From assembly GCF_900766305.1 (NCBI RefSeq), contig NZ_CAAFUZ010000013.1:1-38064 (forward strand): 38,064 nt of DNA. The letters run 5' to 3'. This stretch comes from an uncultured Gemella sp. GTDB lineage: Bacteria; Bacillota; Bacilli; Staphylococcales; Gemellaceae. Below, in pieces: positions 1 through 7,027 of the stretch (within the stretch, counting starts at the first letter, position 1; each line of letters begins with the position of its first letter). The position numbers and the translations under genes were made by a program. The notes beneath the pieces are model-generated. The model worked only from the letters and a program-made list of their open reading frames with translations. It made no database searches and had not been told where the DNA came from.

Positions 1-2
1 TT

Positions 3-40
3 GATATCTAAAATCGCTTTATAAAAGCTTTTTAGATATC
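3..40. repeat. Inverted repeat forming the upstream flank of palindromic element copy A
   Basis: GATATCTAAAA at 3-13 pairs with TTTTAGATATC at 30-40. The stretch 12-54 is similar to 33482-33527, which lies at the same position before palindrome copy E. The two loci therefore seem to share a composite element of about 100 bp rather than only the palindrome. Any upstream gene lies outside the window. Confidence 0.6.
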
Positions 41-54
41 TAATAAACTGTGCG

Positions 55-109
55 GGGGGTGACTCTACAAAACCGATTTCTACGAAATCGCGATTTTTGA
101 GTCACTCCC
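55..109. repeat. Dispersed palindromic repeat, copy A (long form)
   Basis: The left arm GGGGGTGACTC (55-65) pairs with the right arm GAGTCACTCCC (99-109) with one mismatch. The interior contains a smaller hairpin, GATTTC-tac-GAAATC. The right side is followed by an A-run rather than a T-run, so this copy is not a good rightward terminator. Related copies lie at 2097, 3242, 10682, 33528 and 37962. Confidence 0.85.
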
Positions 110-135
110 TAAAAAAATACTATAATAAAGTTAGA

Positions 136-164
136 TTGACATATGTAAAAATTAGATATAAAAT
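136..164 (+). promoter_or_regulatory. Promoter of dapH
   Basis: A perfect -35 TTGACA (136-141) is followed after 17 bases by TAAAAT (159-164), a 5/6 match to the -10 consensus. It lies 34 bases upstream of the dapH start. This suggests that dapH-dapL-alr can be transcribed separately from any upstream dap genes. Confidence 0.7.
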
Positions 165-197
165 AGAAAAAAATTGTATAGATTATAGGAGAAAGAA

Positions 198-899
198 ATG
201 AAATCAACAGAAGAAATTATTAAATTTATAGCAACATCAAAAAAGAAAACACCGGTAAAAGTTTACGTTAATTTTAACGCTGATGTAGAATTTACAGAAA
301 CTTTAGAAGTTTATGGTGAAGGAAATTCAAGAGTAATTTTTGCAGATTTCGCTGATTGGGTGGAATTTTACGAAGCTAACAAAGCTGTGGTAGTAAATCA
401 CCGTGTAGAAAATGATCGCCGTAATAGTGGTGTACCGATGATTGATTTAACTCAGTTTAATGCTCGTATTGAACCAGGATGTTCTATCCGTGAACACGTT
501 AGTATTGGGGATAATGCGGTTATCATGATGGGTGCTGTTATTAATATCGGAGCTAAAATTGGTAAAAACACTATGATCGATATGAATGCTATTTTAGGTG
601 GACGTGCAGAAGTTGGGGAAAACTCTCACGTTGGTGCTGGATCTGTCTTATCAGGTGTTATTGAACCAGCCAATGCTACACCAGTACGAGTAGGTAACAA
701 TGTTCTTATCGGTGCTAATGCTGTAGTATTAGAAGGTGTTCAAATTGGAGACAATGCCGTTGTTGCAGCAGGAAGTGTAGTAACAAAAGACGTAGCTAGT
801 GGGGATGTAGTAGCGGGTGTTCCTGCACGAGTAATCAAAACACGTAGTGAAGTTGCAGAAGAAAAAGTGGATATTATCGCAGAATTAAGAAACTTATAA
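198..899 (+). CDS. dapH: 2,3,4,5-tetrahydropyridine-2,6-dicarboxylate N-acetyltransferase (DapH)
   Basis: DapH acetylates tetrahydrodipicolinate with acetyl-CoA in the acetylase branch of the diaminopimelate/lysine pathway in the cytoplasm. The 233-residue protein has an N-terminal helical DapH domain (about 1-85) followed by a left-handed beta-helix of hexapeptide repeats (about 95-215), seen as recurrent [IV]G-x-N/K-[AT]-[VM] units such as IGDNAV, IGKNTM and VGNNVL. The length is normal for the family. The ATG follows the ribosome site AGGAGA. The next gene, 17 bases on, encodes the deacetylase that acts later in the same branch, which supports the call. The gene order matches the end of staphylococcal dap operons, but dapA, dapB and lysA are not in this window. 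Confidence 0.95.
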   Translation: MKSTEEIIKFIATSKKKTPVKVYVNFNADVEFTETLEVYGEGNSRVIFADFADWVEFYEANKAVVVNHRVENDRRNSGVPMIDLTQFNARIEPGCSIREHVSIGDNAVIMMGAVINIGAKIGKNTMIDMNAILGGRAEVGENSHVGAGSVLSGVIEPANATPVRVGNNVLIGANAVVLEGVQIGDNAVVAAGSVVTKDVASGDVVAGVPARVIKTRSEVAEEKVDIIAELRNL

Positions 900-916
900 T
901 AAAGTAGGAAAAGAAG

Positions 917-2074
917 ATGAAAGTAATTACTGAAGAGAATTTAACATCATGGCGTAGGCATCTGCACCAAAATCCAGAGTTATCTTTGGAAGAGTATAAA
1001 ACAAAAGAATTTATCGCTAGTGTTTTAAAAGAATACGGTATAGAGTATCAAGAGGCACTTGAGACAGGACTAGTAGTGATTTTTAAAGCTAGTGTTGAAA
1101 CTAAAGATACGATTTTATTTAGAGCGGACATTGATGCACTTCCTATTTCAGAGGAAAATGATGTTGATTTTAAATCAAATAATGATGGTGTAATGCACGC
1201 TTGTGGTCATGATGGACATACTACTATGCTTTTAGGTAGTGTTATAGAAGCTGCTGATTATTATAAAAATAACGATACAAAGGTAAATAGTATTTTTGTA
1301 TTTCAACCTGCTGAAGAAACTTTTGGTGGTGGAAATTTATTAATCAATGATTTTGACTTCTCACCGTATAATATTTTAGCAAGTTATGCATTACATATGA
1401 ATCCAGATTATCCAGAAGGACATATAGTTTCTAAACCGAAAGAAATTATGGCTAGTGCTAATGAATATAGAATTTATATCAAAGGACGTGCAGCTCACGT
1501 AGGTTTAAAAAATACTGGAATTGATGCCCTTAATGTAGCTACAATGTTTTTCCAAGAGATGTTAAAACTTAATGCGTTACACACTAAAGCACGTAACACT
1601 AACATTATTCATATTGGTAAAATGTACGGTGGAGATGCGATGAATGTCGTTGCTGAGAATGCATATATGGAGGGAACGATTAGAACATATAGTATGGAAG
1701 ATTTAGCGGCGATTAAAGCTGCGATCGAAAATACGCGTGTAGGACTTGAGCATCTTACTGGTGCAAGTATTCGTGTTGATTTTGCTGAAGGATATCCGGC
1801 GGTAATTAATGATGAGGCTCCTTATCAAGTAATTAGAGAAGTTATTGAAAAAGAAAATATCGACTATATTGAGTTAGAGGAAGCTTATCTATATGGGGAA
1901 GATTTCTCATTCTTCAGTAGACTTTCTCCTATAAACTATAGTTTTTTAGGTTTAAGAAACGAAGAGAAAAGCTATGTTTCAGGACTTCATACACCAACTT
2001 TCAACTTTGATGAAAAAATATTAAAAGTGGGGGTTCAATATTACCTTGGTATATTGAAATATTATAACGAGTAA
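917..2074 (+). CDS. dapL: N-acetyldiaminopimelate deacetylase (M20 amidohydrolase)
   Basis: This M20-family metallohydrolase of 385 residues should remove the acetyl group from N-acetyl-LL-diaminopimelate, giving LL-DAP for lysine synthesis (B. subtilis YkuR/DapL). Visible motifs are the metal-binding HACGHDGHT at about residue 94, the FQPAEE glutamate region at about 135, and a GRAAHVG segment in the lid domain. M20 amidohydrolases vary in substrate (hippurate, indole-acetyl amino acids); the specific call rests on tight linkage to dapH (17-base gap). AGGAAAAG precedes the ATG. The gene is followed by palindrome copy B and then alr. Confidence 0.9.
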   Translation: MKVITEENLTSWRRHLHQNPELSLEEYKTKEFIASVLKEYGIEYQEALETGLVVIFKASVETKDTILFRADIDALPISEENDVDFKSNNDGVMHACGHDGHTTMLLGSVIEAADYYKNNDTKVNSIFVFQPAEETFGGGNLLINDFDFSPYNILASYALHMNPDYPEGHIVSKPKEIMASANEYRIYIKGRAAHVGLKNTGIDALNVATMFFQEMLKLNALHTKARNTNIIHIGKMYGGDAMNVVAENAYMEGTIRTYSMEDLAAIKAAIENTRVGLEHLTGASIRVDFAEGYPAVINDEAPYQVIREVIEKENIDYIELEEAYLYGEDFSFFSRLSPINYSFLGLRNEEKSYVSGLHTPTFNFDEKILKVGVQYYLGILKYYNE

Positions 2075-2096
2075 TTTTTTGATTTTTTAGTGAGAT

Positions 2097-2142
2097 AAAC
2101 GGGAGTGATTTAAAAATCGCGATTTTTGAGTCACTCCCGTTT
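2097..2142. repeat. Dispersed palindromic repeat, copy B (short form)
   Basis: A near-perfect 46 bp palindrome is centred between 2119 and 2120, with outer arms AAACGGGAGTGA and TCACTCCCGTTT and inner AAAAATCG/CGATTTTT. It lacks the inner hairpin of the long copies. No T-run follows on either strand, so read-through from dapL into alr is expected. Confidence 0.9.
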
Positions 2143-2160
2143 AATTAAGAAAGGATCTTT

Positions 2161-3234
2161 ATGGCAACAATTGAGTTAAATTATAATAATATACGACAAA
2201 ACGCTATTAATTTAAAAGAACAGGCACAGGATATAATAGCTGTAGTTAAAAATAATGCGTATAATTTAGATTTAAGAGAATGTGTAAAATTATACTCAGA
2301 AGTAGGAATTAATTATTTCGCTACGACAAAAGAAGAAGAATGCAAGGTAATAAGGGAAACACTTGGTGAGGATGCTAATATCTTTCTTTTAAATCCAACT
2401 TATGACTTTGATTTAGCTAGAGAGTACAATATTGAGATAAATATAGCGAGTCTTGAATATTTAAAAGAAAATCTTGAAAGACTTAAAGATTTAACATTGC
2501 AGTTGGAATTTGCTGGTAGTATGAGACGCGCTGGAGCAAGAAATCTGGAAGAAGTGTTAGAGATTATAAATTTCTGTAAAAAAAATAGTTTGAAATTAAA
2601 AGGATTTTGGTCTCATTTTTCGTTTGCGGATGAATTTGATGGCTACTATGAAAAAGAAAAAGAGTTAGTTTTAAATGTTCTTGATGAAGCGCAGAAAGTT
2701 CATGAGTTTGAAGTAGTCCATCTGCAAAATAGTGCCTCATTTTTACGTGATGGTTCATTTGAAAAAACAACTCACCAGAGATTAGGGATAATTCTTTATG
2801 GAGCTATGCCATATAATGTTAAGGAAAACCCAGTAGCACTTAGGGATTTAGTTATTAAAAATCCGATTACTGTTTATGGTGAGATAATTAATATACTAAC
2901 ATTAAATAAAGGTGAATGCATAGGATATTCTAATTCGTATATAGCTGATAGTGATAAGAAAGTAGGGGTCGTTAATATTGGTTATGGCGACGGAATATTA
3001 AGAGACAGGTTAAAAGGAAAAACTTGTATAATTAATAATAAAGAAAGAAATATTTACTCAACGATGATGAGTCACTTAGTTGTTGAAATAGGTGATGAAG
3101 AACGCATTGGAGATAGAGTTTATATTTATGATGATAAACAACAGCTTCATGATTATACTAAGTATTTCGGACCGAACTCTGTTCAACTTGCTGCATTAAA
3201 TTATAATAGTTTGAAAGTGAAGAAGATATATTAA
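2161..3234 (+). CDS. alr: Alanine racemase, divergent Alr2-like
   Basis: This fold-type III PLP enzyme of 357 residues should interconvert L- and D-alanine for peptidoglycan. The PLP lysine lies in AVVKNNAYN near residue 30, where most Alr proteins have AVVKANAYGHG. The catalytic tyrosine region GYSNSY and the IGYGDG motif are near residues 260-285. The usual MDQ of the C-terminal domain is here MSH (about 301-303), so this is a divergent member. In S. aureus an alr2 copy sits in the same place in the dap operon, so a secondary or lysine-pathway-linked racemase is possible. The start follows AAGAAAGGA. The transcript ends at palindrome copy C. Confidence 0.88.
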   Translation: MATIELNYNNIRQNAINLKEQAQDIIAVVKNNAYNLDLRECVKLYSEVGINYFATTKEEECKVIRETLGEDANIFLLNPTYDFDLAREYNIEINIASLEYLKENLERLKDLTLQLEFAGSMRRAGARNLEEVLEIINFCKKNSLKLKGFWSHFSFADEFDGYYEKEKELVLNVLDEAQKVHEFEVVHLQNSASFLRDGSFEKTTHQRLGIILYGAMPYNVKENPVALRDLVIKNPITVYGEIINILTLNKGECIGYSNSYIADSDKKVGVVNIGYGDGILRDRLKGKTCIINNKERNIYSTMMSHLVVEIGDEERIGDRVYIYDDKQQLHDYTKYFGPNSVQLAALNYNSLKVKKIY

Positions 3235-3241
3235 AAATAAT

Positions 3242-3303
3242 GAGAGTGATTCGAAAAAATCGATTTTTTAGAAATAGTGATTTTTGAGTCACTCTCTTTT
3301 TTT
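3242..3303 (+). terminator. Palindromic repeat copy C acting as alr terminator
   Basis: GAGAGTGATTC (3242-3252) pairs with GAGTCACTCTC (3286-3296), and seven T residues follow (3297-3303). This is the dispersed palindrome with a proper U-tract, so it should terminate the dapH-dapL-alr transcript. Confidence 0.85.
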
Positions 3304-3331
3304 ATTTGTGAATTTTATAAAGAAATAAAAG

Positions 3332-3368
3332 AAAGAAATGACTCATGAAATGCATGTGTCATTTCTTT
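3332..3368. terminator. Bidirectional terminator between alr and the usp gene
   Basis: AAAGAAATGAC (3332-3342) and GTCATTTCTTT (3358-3368) form an 11 bp stem with a small inner CATG/CATG pairing. T-rich flanks on both strands fit termination of the minus-strand usp gene and back-up termination for alr. Confidence 0.65.
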
Positions 3369-3442
3369 TAAAAAAGGAAAAATTTTAAATGAATTTAAAT
3401 TAACAAATATTAATCTAAATATATTAGAGATACTTATTTATC

Positions 3443-3943
3443 TTATTTTTCTTGTTCTTCTTGGAATTTTTTAGCAATTTTTGCTTCAAAATCTTGAGGG
3501 ATAGAACTTTGTTTAATTACGATTACGTCAGATTTAGCATATCTAACGATACCTTCAGAAACTGATCCCATAAGCATACGTTTGAATCCAGTTAATCCTG
3601 AAGAACCACAAACTACAAGGTCGATACCTTTTTCATCAACGATGTCTTCACTAAGAACAATTTTTGGAATACCTTGTTCAACAATACCGAATACTTTTGT
3701 TAAGCCAGCTTCTTTAGCAGATTCAGCATAACTATCAACTAATTCTTTAGTACGTTTGTAGAATGAGTTGAAAATATATGGATCTGATAAACCAGAAGTT
3801 GCGATTGTCGCATCAATTACAGACGCGATATATAACTCTGCATCCTCATTTCTTAATGCTATAGCTACAGCATTTGTAAATGCCCACTCAGCTTGTTTAG
3901 AACCGTCCACTGCGACTAAAATTTTAGAATATTTGTTTTCCAT
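3443..3943 (-). CDS. Universal stress protein (UspA family)
   Basis: This cytoplasmic UspA-fold protein of 166 residues probably binds ATP. The N-terminal strand KILVAVDGS carries the conserved aspartate, and the nucleotide motif G113-x2-G116-x9-G126-S127 is intact in the segment GSSGLTGF...MGS. The C-terminal strand SDVIVIK is typical, and about 18 charged residues extend beyond it. The ATG is preceded by a good GGAGG. It is a single gene with its own promoter and terminator. Usp proteins are generally stress or stationary-phase proteins; nothing here indicates a specific partner. Confidence 0.92.
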   Translation of the reverse strand: MENKYSKILVAVDGSKQAEWAFTNAVAIALRNEDAELYIASVIDATIATSGLSDPYIFNSFYKRTKELVDSYAESAKEAGLTKVFGIVEQGIPKIVLSEDIVDEKGIDLVVCGSSGLTGFKRMLMGSVSEGIVRYAKSDVIVIKQSSIPQDFEAKIAKKFQEEQEK

Positions 3944-3977
3944 GATCAGAACCTCCGACTTCTATTTCTTTACTTAT

Positions 3978-4005
3978 ATTATATCACATTTACAAAAAAA
4001 GTAAA
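3978..4005 (-). promoter_or_regulatory. Promoter of the usp gene
   Basis: Reading the minus strand, TTTACT (4005-4000) is followed after 16 bases by TATAAT (3983-3978), about 35 bases ahead of the ATG. Confidence 0.6.
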
Positions 4006-4052
4006 CGCTATTTTCATAAAAACAGTATTAATTTTTAAAAATAAAGCTAAGA

Positions 4053-4094
4053 AAACCTATAGGACTATACAACTTTGCATTTTCCTATAGGTTT
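4053..4094. terminator. Hairpin downstream of the DUF1450-Ig gene
   Basis: AAACCTATAGG (4053-4063) pairs perfectly with CCTATAGGTTT (4084-4094) around a 20-base loop. On the minus strand it follows the stop codon of the DUF1450-like gene and ends in TTTTC, so it can serve as its terminator. Confidence 0.6.
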
Positions 4095-4121
4095 AATCTT
4101 TTTAAAATTTATGAATATTGA

Positions 4122-4673
4122 TTATACGTTTTCATCAACTACAGTGATAAGTCGTTTTCTTTTGTGCTCTTTATCATCTATTGTTACTTTATATACTAAT
4201 TCGTAAGTTCCTGGTTTAGTATTATCTACTTCACCTTCGATAATAAGATCATCAAGATAAGATTTTCCGGCTTTACGAGCAATGATTCCTTCTTTTCCTA
4301 AATCAACCTCTTCGCCTACTTTAACAGTGACATTTTCAGGAATAATAAAGTAAAAAGTACGCTCAAGACGACGTTCAAGACGTTTTCTGTATTTTTCTTC
4401 ATCTTCTGCACTCATACGATCTCTAAGTTTTTCATCAACTAAAGGCATTAGTTCAACTTCAGTATCAGCAATACAGATTCTACTATTTACAAGTGTGAAT
4501 GTTTGTGTTCTTCCCGGTCCACAATAAGATTGACATCCTATGATGAATTCAGCATTAGGTGCTTTCTTTTTCAATTTTGGGATTAAAGTTTTAAGATTAA
4601 CACCAAGACAATCATCGCATAATCTAAATGTTACTTTATCTTCAGTAACAACATTTTTATCATTTTGAGCCAT
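4122..4673 (-). CDS. DUF1450-like cysteine protein fused to an Ig-like (DUF5011-type) domain
   Basis: The N-terminal 80 residues resemble DUF1450 proteins such as B. subtilis YuzB. Cysteines are at 19, 22, 47 and 51, with the signature GCQSYCG and the strand TFTLVNSRIC. After a highly charged linker (about 84-106) the C-terminal 70 residues resemble bacterial Ig-like DUF5011 domains: a VTVKVGEEVDL start, a GEVDNTKPGTYELVYKV core and a final ITVVD strand. Such domains are usually found on exported surface proteins, yet there is no signal peptide or membrane segment here. DUF1450 proteins are normally about 80 residues; this one is 183. Function is unknown. The cysteines could bind metal or an Fe-S cluster, which is inference. 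The ATG follows AAAGGA. Confidence 0.8.
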   Translation of the reverse strand: MAQNDKNVVTEDKVTFRLCDDCLGVNLKTLIPKLKKKAPNAEFIIGCQSYCGPGRTQTFTLVNSRICIADTEVELMPLVDEKLRDRMSAEDEEKYRKRLERRLERTFYFIIPENVTVKVGEEVDLGKEGIIARKAGKSYLDDLIIEGEVDNTKPGTYELVYKVTIDDKEHKRKRLITVVDENV

Positions 4674-4714
4674 AATTTATCCTTTCGTATTTTATTTATT
4701 TTAAACTAAGACTT

Positions 4715-4723
4715 ATTATATCA
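4715..4723 (-). promoter_or_regulatory. Extended -10 promoter of the DUF1450-Ig gene
   Basis: On the minus strand TGA directly precedes TATAAT (4720-4715), forming an extended -10 element about 42 bases ahead of the ATG. No convincing -35 was seen. Confidence 0.45.
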
Positions 4724-4765
4724 CATATTTCTTATAAATAACATTTTAAATATTGTATGAAGAAA

Positions 4766-5425
4766 TTAAAAATTTCTAAATCTTTTTTTTAATATGTTGT
4801 TTAAAACAAGAAGTGCTACAAAAAGCAATAATATGTGCAGAATAATCGTTGTAATAAGACTGATGAAAAATTCTTCAGGAACCATTTTTATTAGATTGGA
4901 TTCATCAGGACTTAATAACCATAGATCATTAGAGAATAATAACTGATGGAATTTTATCCAGAATGAATTAAAATTGTATGAAATTATACCAGCTAAAACT
5001 ATTATTAATATTATGAATGCTAATAATGTTTTATTGAATGTTCTAGTAATGTAGAACATTGTCTTGTGTTTAGATAACATTATAATTAGAATTGTAGTAA
5101 TTATAAATACTGCTATGAGGAATATCATTGTATAAAAACTTACATTATAAAGTGTTCTAACATCTTTCATGTGTAGAATATCTTTTTCTGTAAACCATGA
5201 TGTATTCAGCTCAGCTTTACTATTTAGATAATCTAAAAGATTTGATGTATTGTTTATTAAATCATCACTAGATGTATTGATATTAGGTGCTAAATTTCCT
5301 TTTGAAAAAAAATTTTTATAAAAGTCTAGGTTAAAACAATTGTAAAATATTATACCTAGTATCGCACTAATAAATAGTGAAAAATTTTGAATAACAATGA
5401 GTATTTGTCGTGTATATTTGTTCAT
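4766..5425 (-). CDS. DUF1461 (TIGR01906-type) integral membrane protein
   Basis: This 219-residue membrane protein has four hydrophobic helices, at about 8-27, 95-117, 131-151 and 188-212. Between helices 1 and 2 there is an extracytoplasmic segment containing HMKDVRTLYN, and between helices 3 and 4 the motif FHQLLFSNDLWLL followed by LIKMVPEEFF. These match the conserved blocks of the DUF1461/TIGR01906 family found in streptococci, listeriae and relatives. The family has no established function. The ATG is preceded by GGAGG. Neighbouring genes give no functional hint. Confidence 0.82.
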   Translation of the reverse strand: MNKYTRQILIVIQNFSLFISAILGIIFYNCFNLDFYKNFFSKGNLAPNINTSSDDLINNTSNLLDYLNSKAELNTSWFTEKDILHMKDVRTLYNVSFYTMIFLIAVFIITTILIIMLSKHKTMFYITRTFNKTLLAFIILIIVLAGIISYNFNSFWIKFHQLLFSNDLWLLSPDESNLIKMVPEEFFISLITTIILHILLLFVALLVLNNILKKRFRNF

Positions 5426-5444
5426 ATTAATACCTCCAATTAGT

Positions 5445-5453
5445 ATTATAACA
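5445..5453 (-). promoter_or_regulatory. Extended -10 promoter of the DUF1461 gene
   Basis: On the minus strand TGT precedes TATAAT (5450-5445), about 20 bases upstream of the ATG, which would give a very short leader. The -35 is weak. Confidence 0.4.
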
Positions 5454-5583
5454 TATGATTATCAAGGAATATAAGTGGTTTTACTCGAATTCGGTTTACA
5501 TATTTACAGAAATTAACAAAAAAATCGTTTTTATAAAAGTTTTTGAGTAAAAAATATTTAATATTTAGGTGAATTATGTTAAA

Positions 5584-5598
5584 ATATACGTATATAAT
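5584..5598 (+). promoter_or_regulatory. -10 region of treR overlapped by a palindrome, possible TreR operator
   Basis: A perfect 12 bp palindrome ATATACGTATAT (5584-5595) overlaps a TATAAT -10 hexamer (5593-5598). TreR of B. subtilis binds a short A/T-rich palindrome of similar form, so autoregulation is plausible. No good -35 is visible. Confidence 0.45.
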
Positions 5599-5618
5599 TA
5601 TTTATATTGGGGGAAATC

Positions 5619-6341
5619 ATGAATAAGTTTTTTAAGATCTATTTAGAGTTAAGAGAAAAAATAGAAAATAGGCAATATAGGTCTAATTCACTTTTGCCGA
5701 GTGAAAATGAACTCGCAAGAGAATATGATGTTTCTAGGGAAACTATAAGAAAAGCTTTGTTATTATTATTAGAAAATGGTTATATCCATAAAATTCAAGG
5801 CAAAGGATCTATTGTTCTTGATGTTCATAGATATAGACTACCAGTAACAGGGCTTTTAAGTTTTAAAGAACGTCGACAATTTCAAGACGTTGAAGCAACT
5901 ACTAAGGTAATAGTAAATGAAGAAGTTGAGGCTCCAGATTTTCTAGTACGCCTTGGTCTTGTGAAACGTGGAGAAAAATTAATTTACTTAGTTCGCCAAA
6001 GAATTGTTGATGGCGAAGCAGTAATATTAGATAAAGATTATATTAGAAAGAGTGCAATTGGAGAATTACCTACAGACCGTGTAGAAGAATCATTATATGA
6101 ATATTTAGAAAATGACTTAGGTATAAAAATTTCATATGGAAATAAAGATTTTAAAATCGAACCGGTTAGTGAAGAAGATTCTACATATATTGATTTAAAT
6201 GGTCATAAACATATCGCAGTGTTACGAAGTGATGTATATACGGAAGGAACTGATTTTCTTCATTATACAGAAAGTCGTCATAGAGTCGATAAATTCCATT
6301 TCTCAGAATTTGCTAGAAGAAAATCTAATAGAATTAATTAA
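5619..6341 (+). CDS. treR: Trehalose operon repressor TreR (GntR/HutC family)
   Basis: This cytoplasmic regulator of 240 residues has an N-terminal winged helix-turn-helix (about 1-70, with LPSENELAREYDVSRETIRKA and the wing IQGKGS) and a C-terminal UTRA ligand domain (about 85-235). It closely follows TreR, including PVTGLLSFKE, VILDKDYIRK and the closing YTESRHRVDKFHFSEFARR. TreR normally binds trehalose 6-phosphate and represses treP/treA. No trehalose gene is in the window, so it must act at a distance or the operon lies elsewhere. The ATG at 5619 is chosen because GGGGGAAA directly precedes it; an in-frame TTG at 5607 would place the ribosome site inside the gene. Confidence 0.9.
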   Translation: MNKFFKIYLELREKIENRQYRSNSLLPSENELAREYDVSRETIRKALLLLLENGYIHKIQGKGSIVLDVHRYRLPVTGLLSFKERRQFQDVEATTKVIVNEEVEAPDFLVRLGLVKRGEKLIYLVRQRIVDGEAVILDKDYIRKSAIGELPTDRVEESLYEYLENDLGIKISYGNKDFKIEPVSEEDSTYIDLNGHKHIAVLRSDVYTEGTDFLHYTESRHRVDKFHFSEFARRKSNRIN

Positions 6342-6354
6342 ATTATTAATAGAA

Positions 6355-6395
6355 GAGAACTTTGAACAATATTATTTGTTCTGAGTTCTTTTTTG
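6355..6395 (+). terminator. Terminator of treR
   Basis: AGAAC and AGTTCT enclose an inner GAACAA/TTGTTC stem, followed by TTCTTTTTT. It lies 14 bases beyond the treR stop. Confidence 0.75.
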
Positions 6396-6551
6396 CAAAA
6401 TTTCAAGTGAAAAATTCTTAAGTAATTTTTTTTACTATAATATTTTTCACTATAATTTTGTCTAAAAGTTAATAAATGAACTAATGAAATATTAAATAAG
6501 TATAGAAATTTTGAAAAATATTTTCATGGATTTTCAAAGCAAAATTAATCG

Positions 6552-6580
6552 TTGAAAAAATGAAAAATAGAGTGTATAAT
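6552..6580 (+). promoter_or_regulatory. Promoter of nrdI-nrdE-nrdF
   Basis: TTGAAA (6552-6557) is followed after 17 bases by TATAAT (6575-6580). The remaining 6396-6551 is A/T-rich without recognisable features. No clear NrdR box pair was seen. Confidence 0.75.
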
Positions 6581-6595
6581 AAATATATGTTTGAA

Positions 6596-6621
6596 ATTTC
6601 CGGGAAATAATCCTCGGAAAT
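6596..6621 (+). promoter_or_regulatory. Leader hairpin upstream of nrdI
   Basis: ATTTCCG (6596-6602) pairs with CGGAAAT (6615-6621) around 12 bases, in the expected 5' leader between the start of transcription (about 6587) and the nrdI ribosome site (GAGGAAA, about 6638). Its role is unknown. Confidence 0.4.
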
Positions 6622-6646
6622 ATTTTTGTGGGAGTGTGAGGAAATA

Positions 6647-7027
6647 ATGAAGATTATTGTTTATTCATTGACTGGAAATTGTAAAAGATTTGTAGACATG
6701 TGTGAGATTCCCAAAGAAGATGTAATTTATTTACAGGATATTGATTTTGATGTGGATTTCGATTATATCCTTATAACACCAACATTTGGCTTTGGAGAAG
6801 TACCGGTTGCGGTTGCTAGTTTTTTAGAAGAGAACCATAATCATTTAAAAGGTGTTGTTGGTAGTGGAAATAAAAATTGGGGTGAACGATTTGCCAATGC
6901 TGCTGAAATTATTAGCAGTGAATATAACATTCCGTTACTAATGAAAATTGAATTACATGGTAATAAAAAAGATATAAGTGAATTTAAAAAAATATATTTG
7001 GAGAGTGTAAAGAATGGAGAAATTTAA
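6647..7027 (+). CDS. nrdI: Class Ib ribonucleotide reductase flavodoxin NrdI
   Basis: NrdI is a small FMN protein that supplies the oxidant for assembling the dimanganese-tyrosyl radical cofactor of NrdF. The 126-residue product begins MKIIVYSLTGNCKRFV, with the phosphate-binding loop S-L-T-G-N, and has PTFGFGEVP and a GVVGSGNKNWGERF flavin loop, all typical of NrdI. The ATG at 6647 is preceded by GTGAGGAAATA; an upstream in-frame TTG at 6626 has no ribosome site. The 3' end overlaps nrdE by 14 bases, indicating translational coupling. Confidence 0.93.
   Translation: MKIIVYSLTGNCKRFVDMCEIPKEDVIYLQDIDFDVDFDYILITPTFGFGEVPVAVASFLEENHNHLKGVVGSGNKNWGERFANAAEIISSEYNIPLLMKIELHGNKKDISEFKKIYLESVKNGEI

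Noticed and set aside
5607..5618. Upstream in-frame TTG start for treR
   Set aside because: The GGGGGAAA ribosome site lies between this TTG and the ATG at 5619, and TreR family proteins start at the equivalent of the ATG.
6199..6384. 61-residue frame overlapping the 3' end of treR
   Set aside because: It overlaps treR in another frame, runs through the terminator hairpin and lacks a ribosome site.
6626..6646. Upstream in-frame TTG start for nrdI
   Set aside because: It lacks a ribosome site and adds residues not found in NrdI; the ATG at 6647 follows GAGGAAA.
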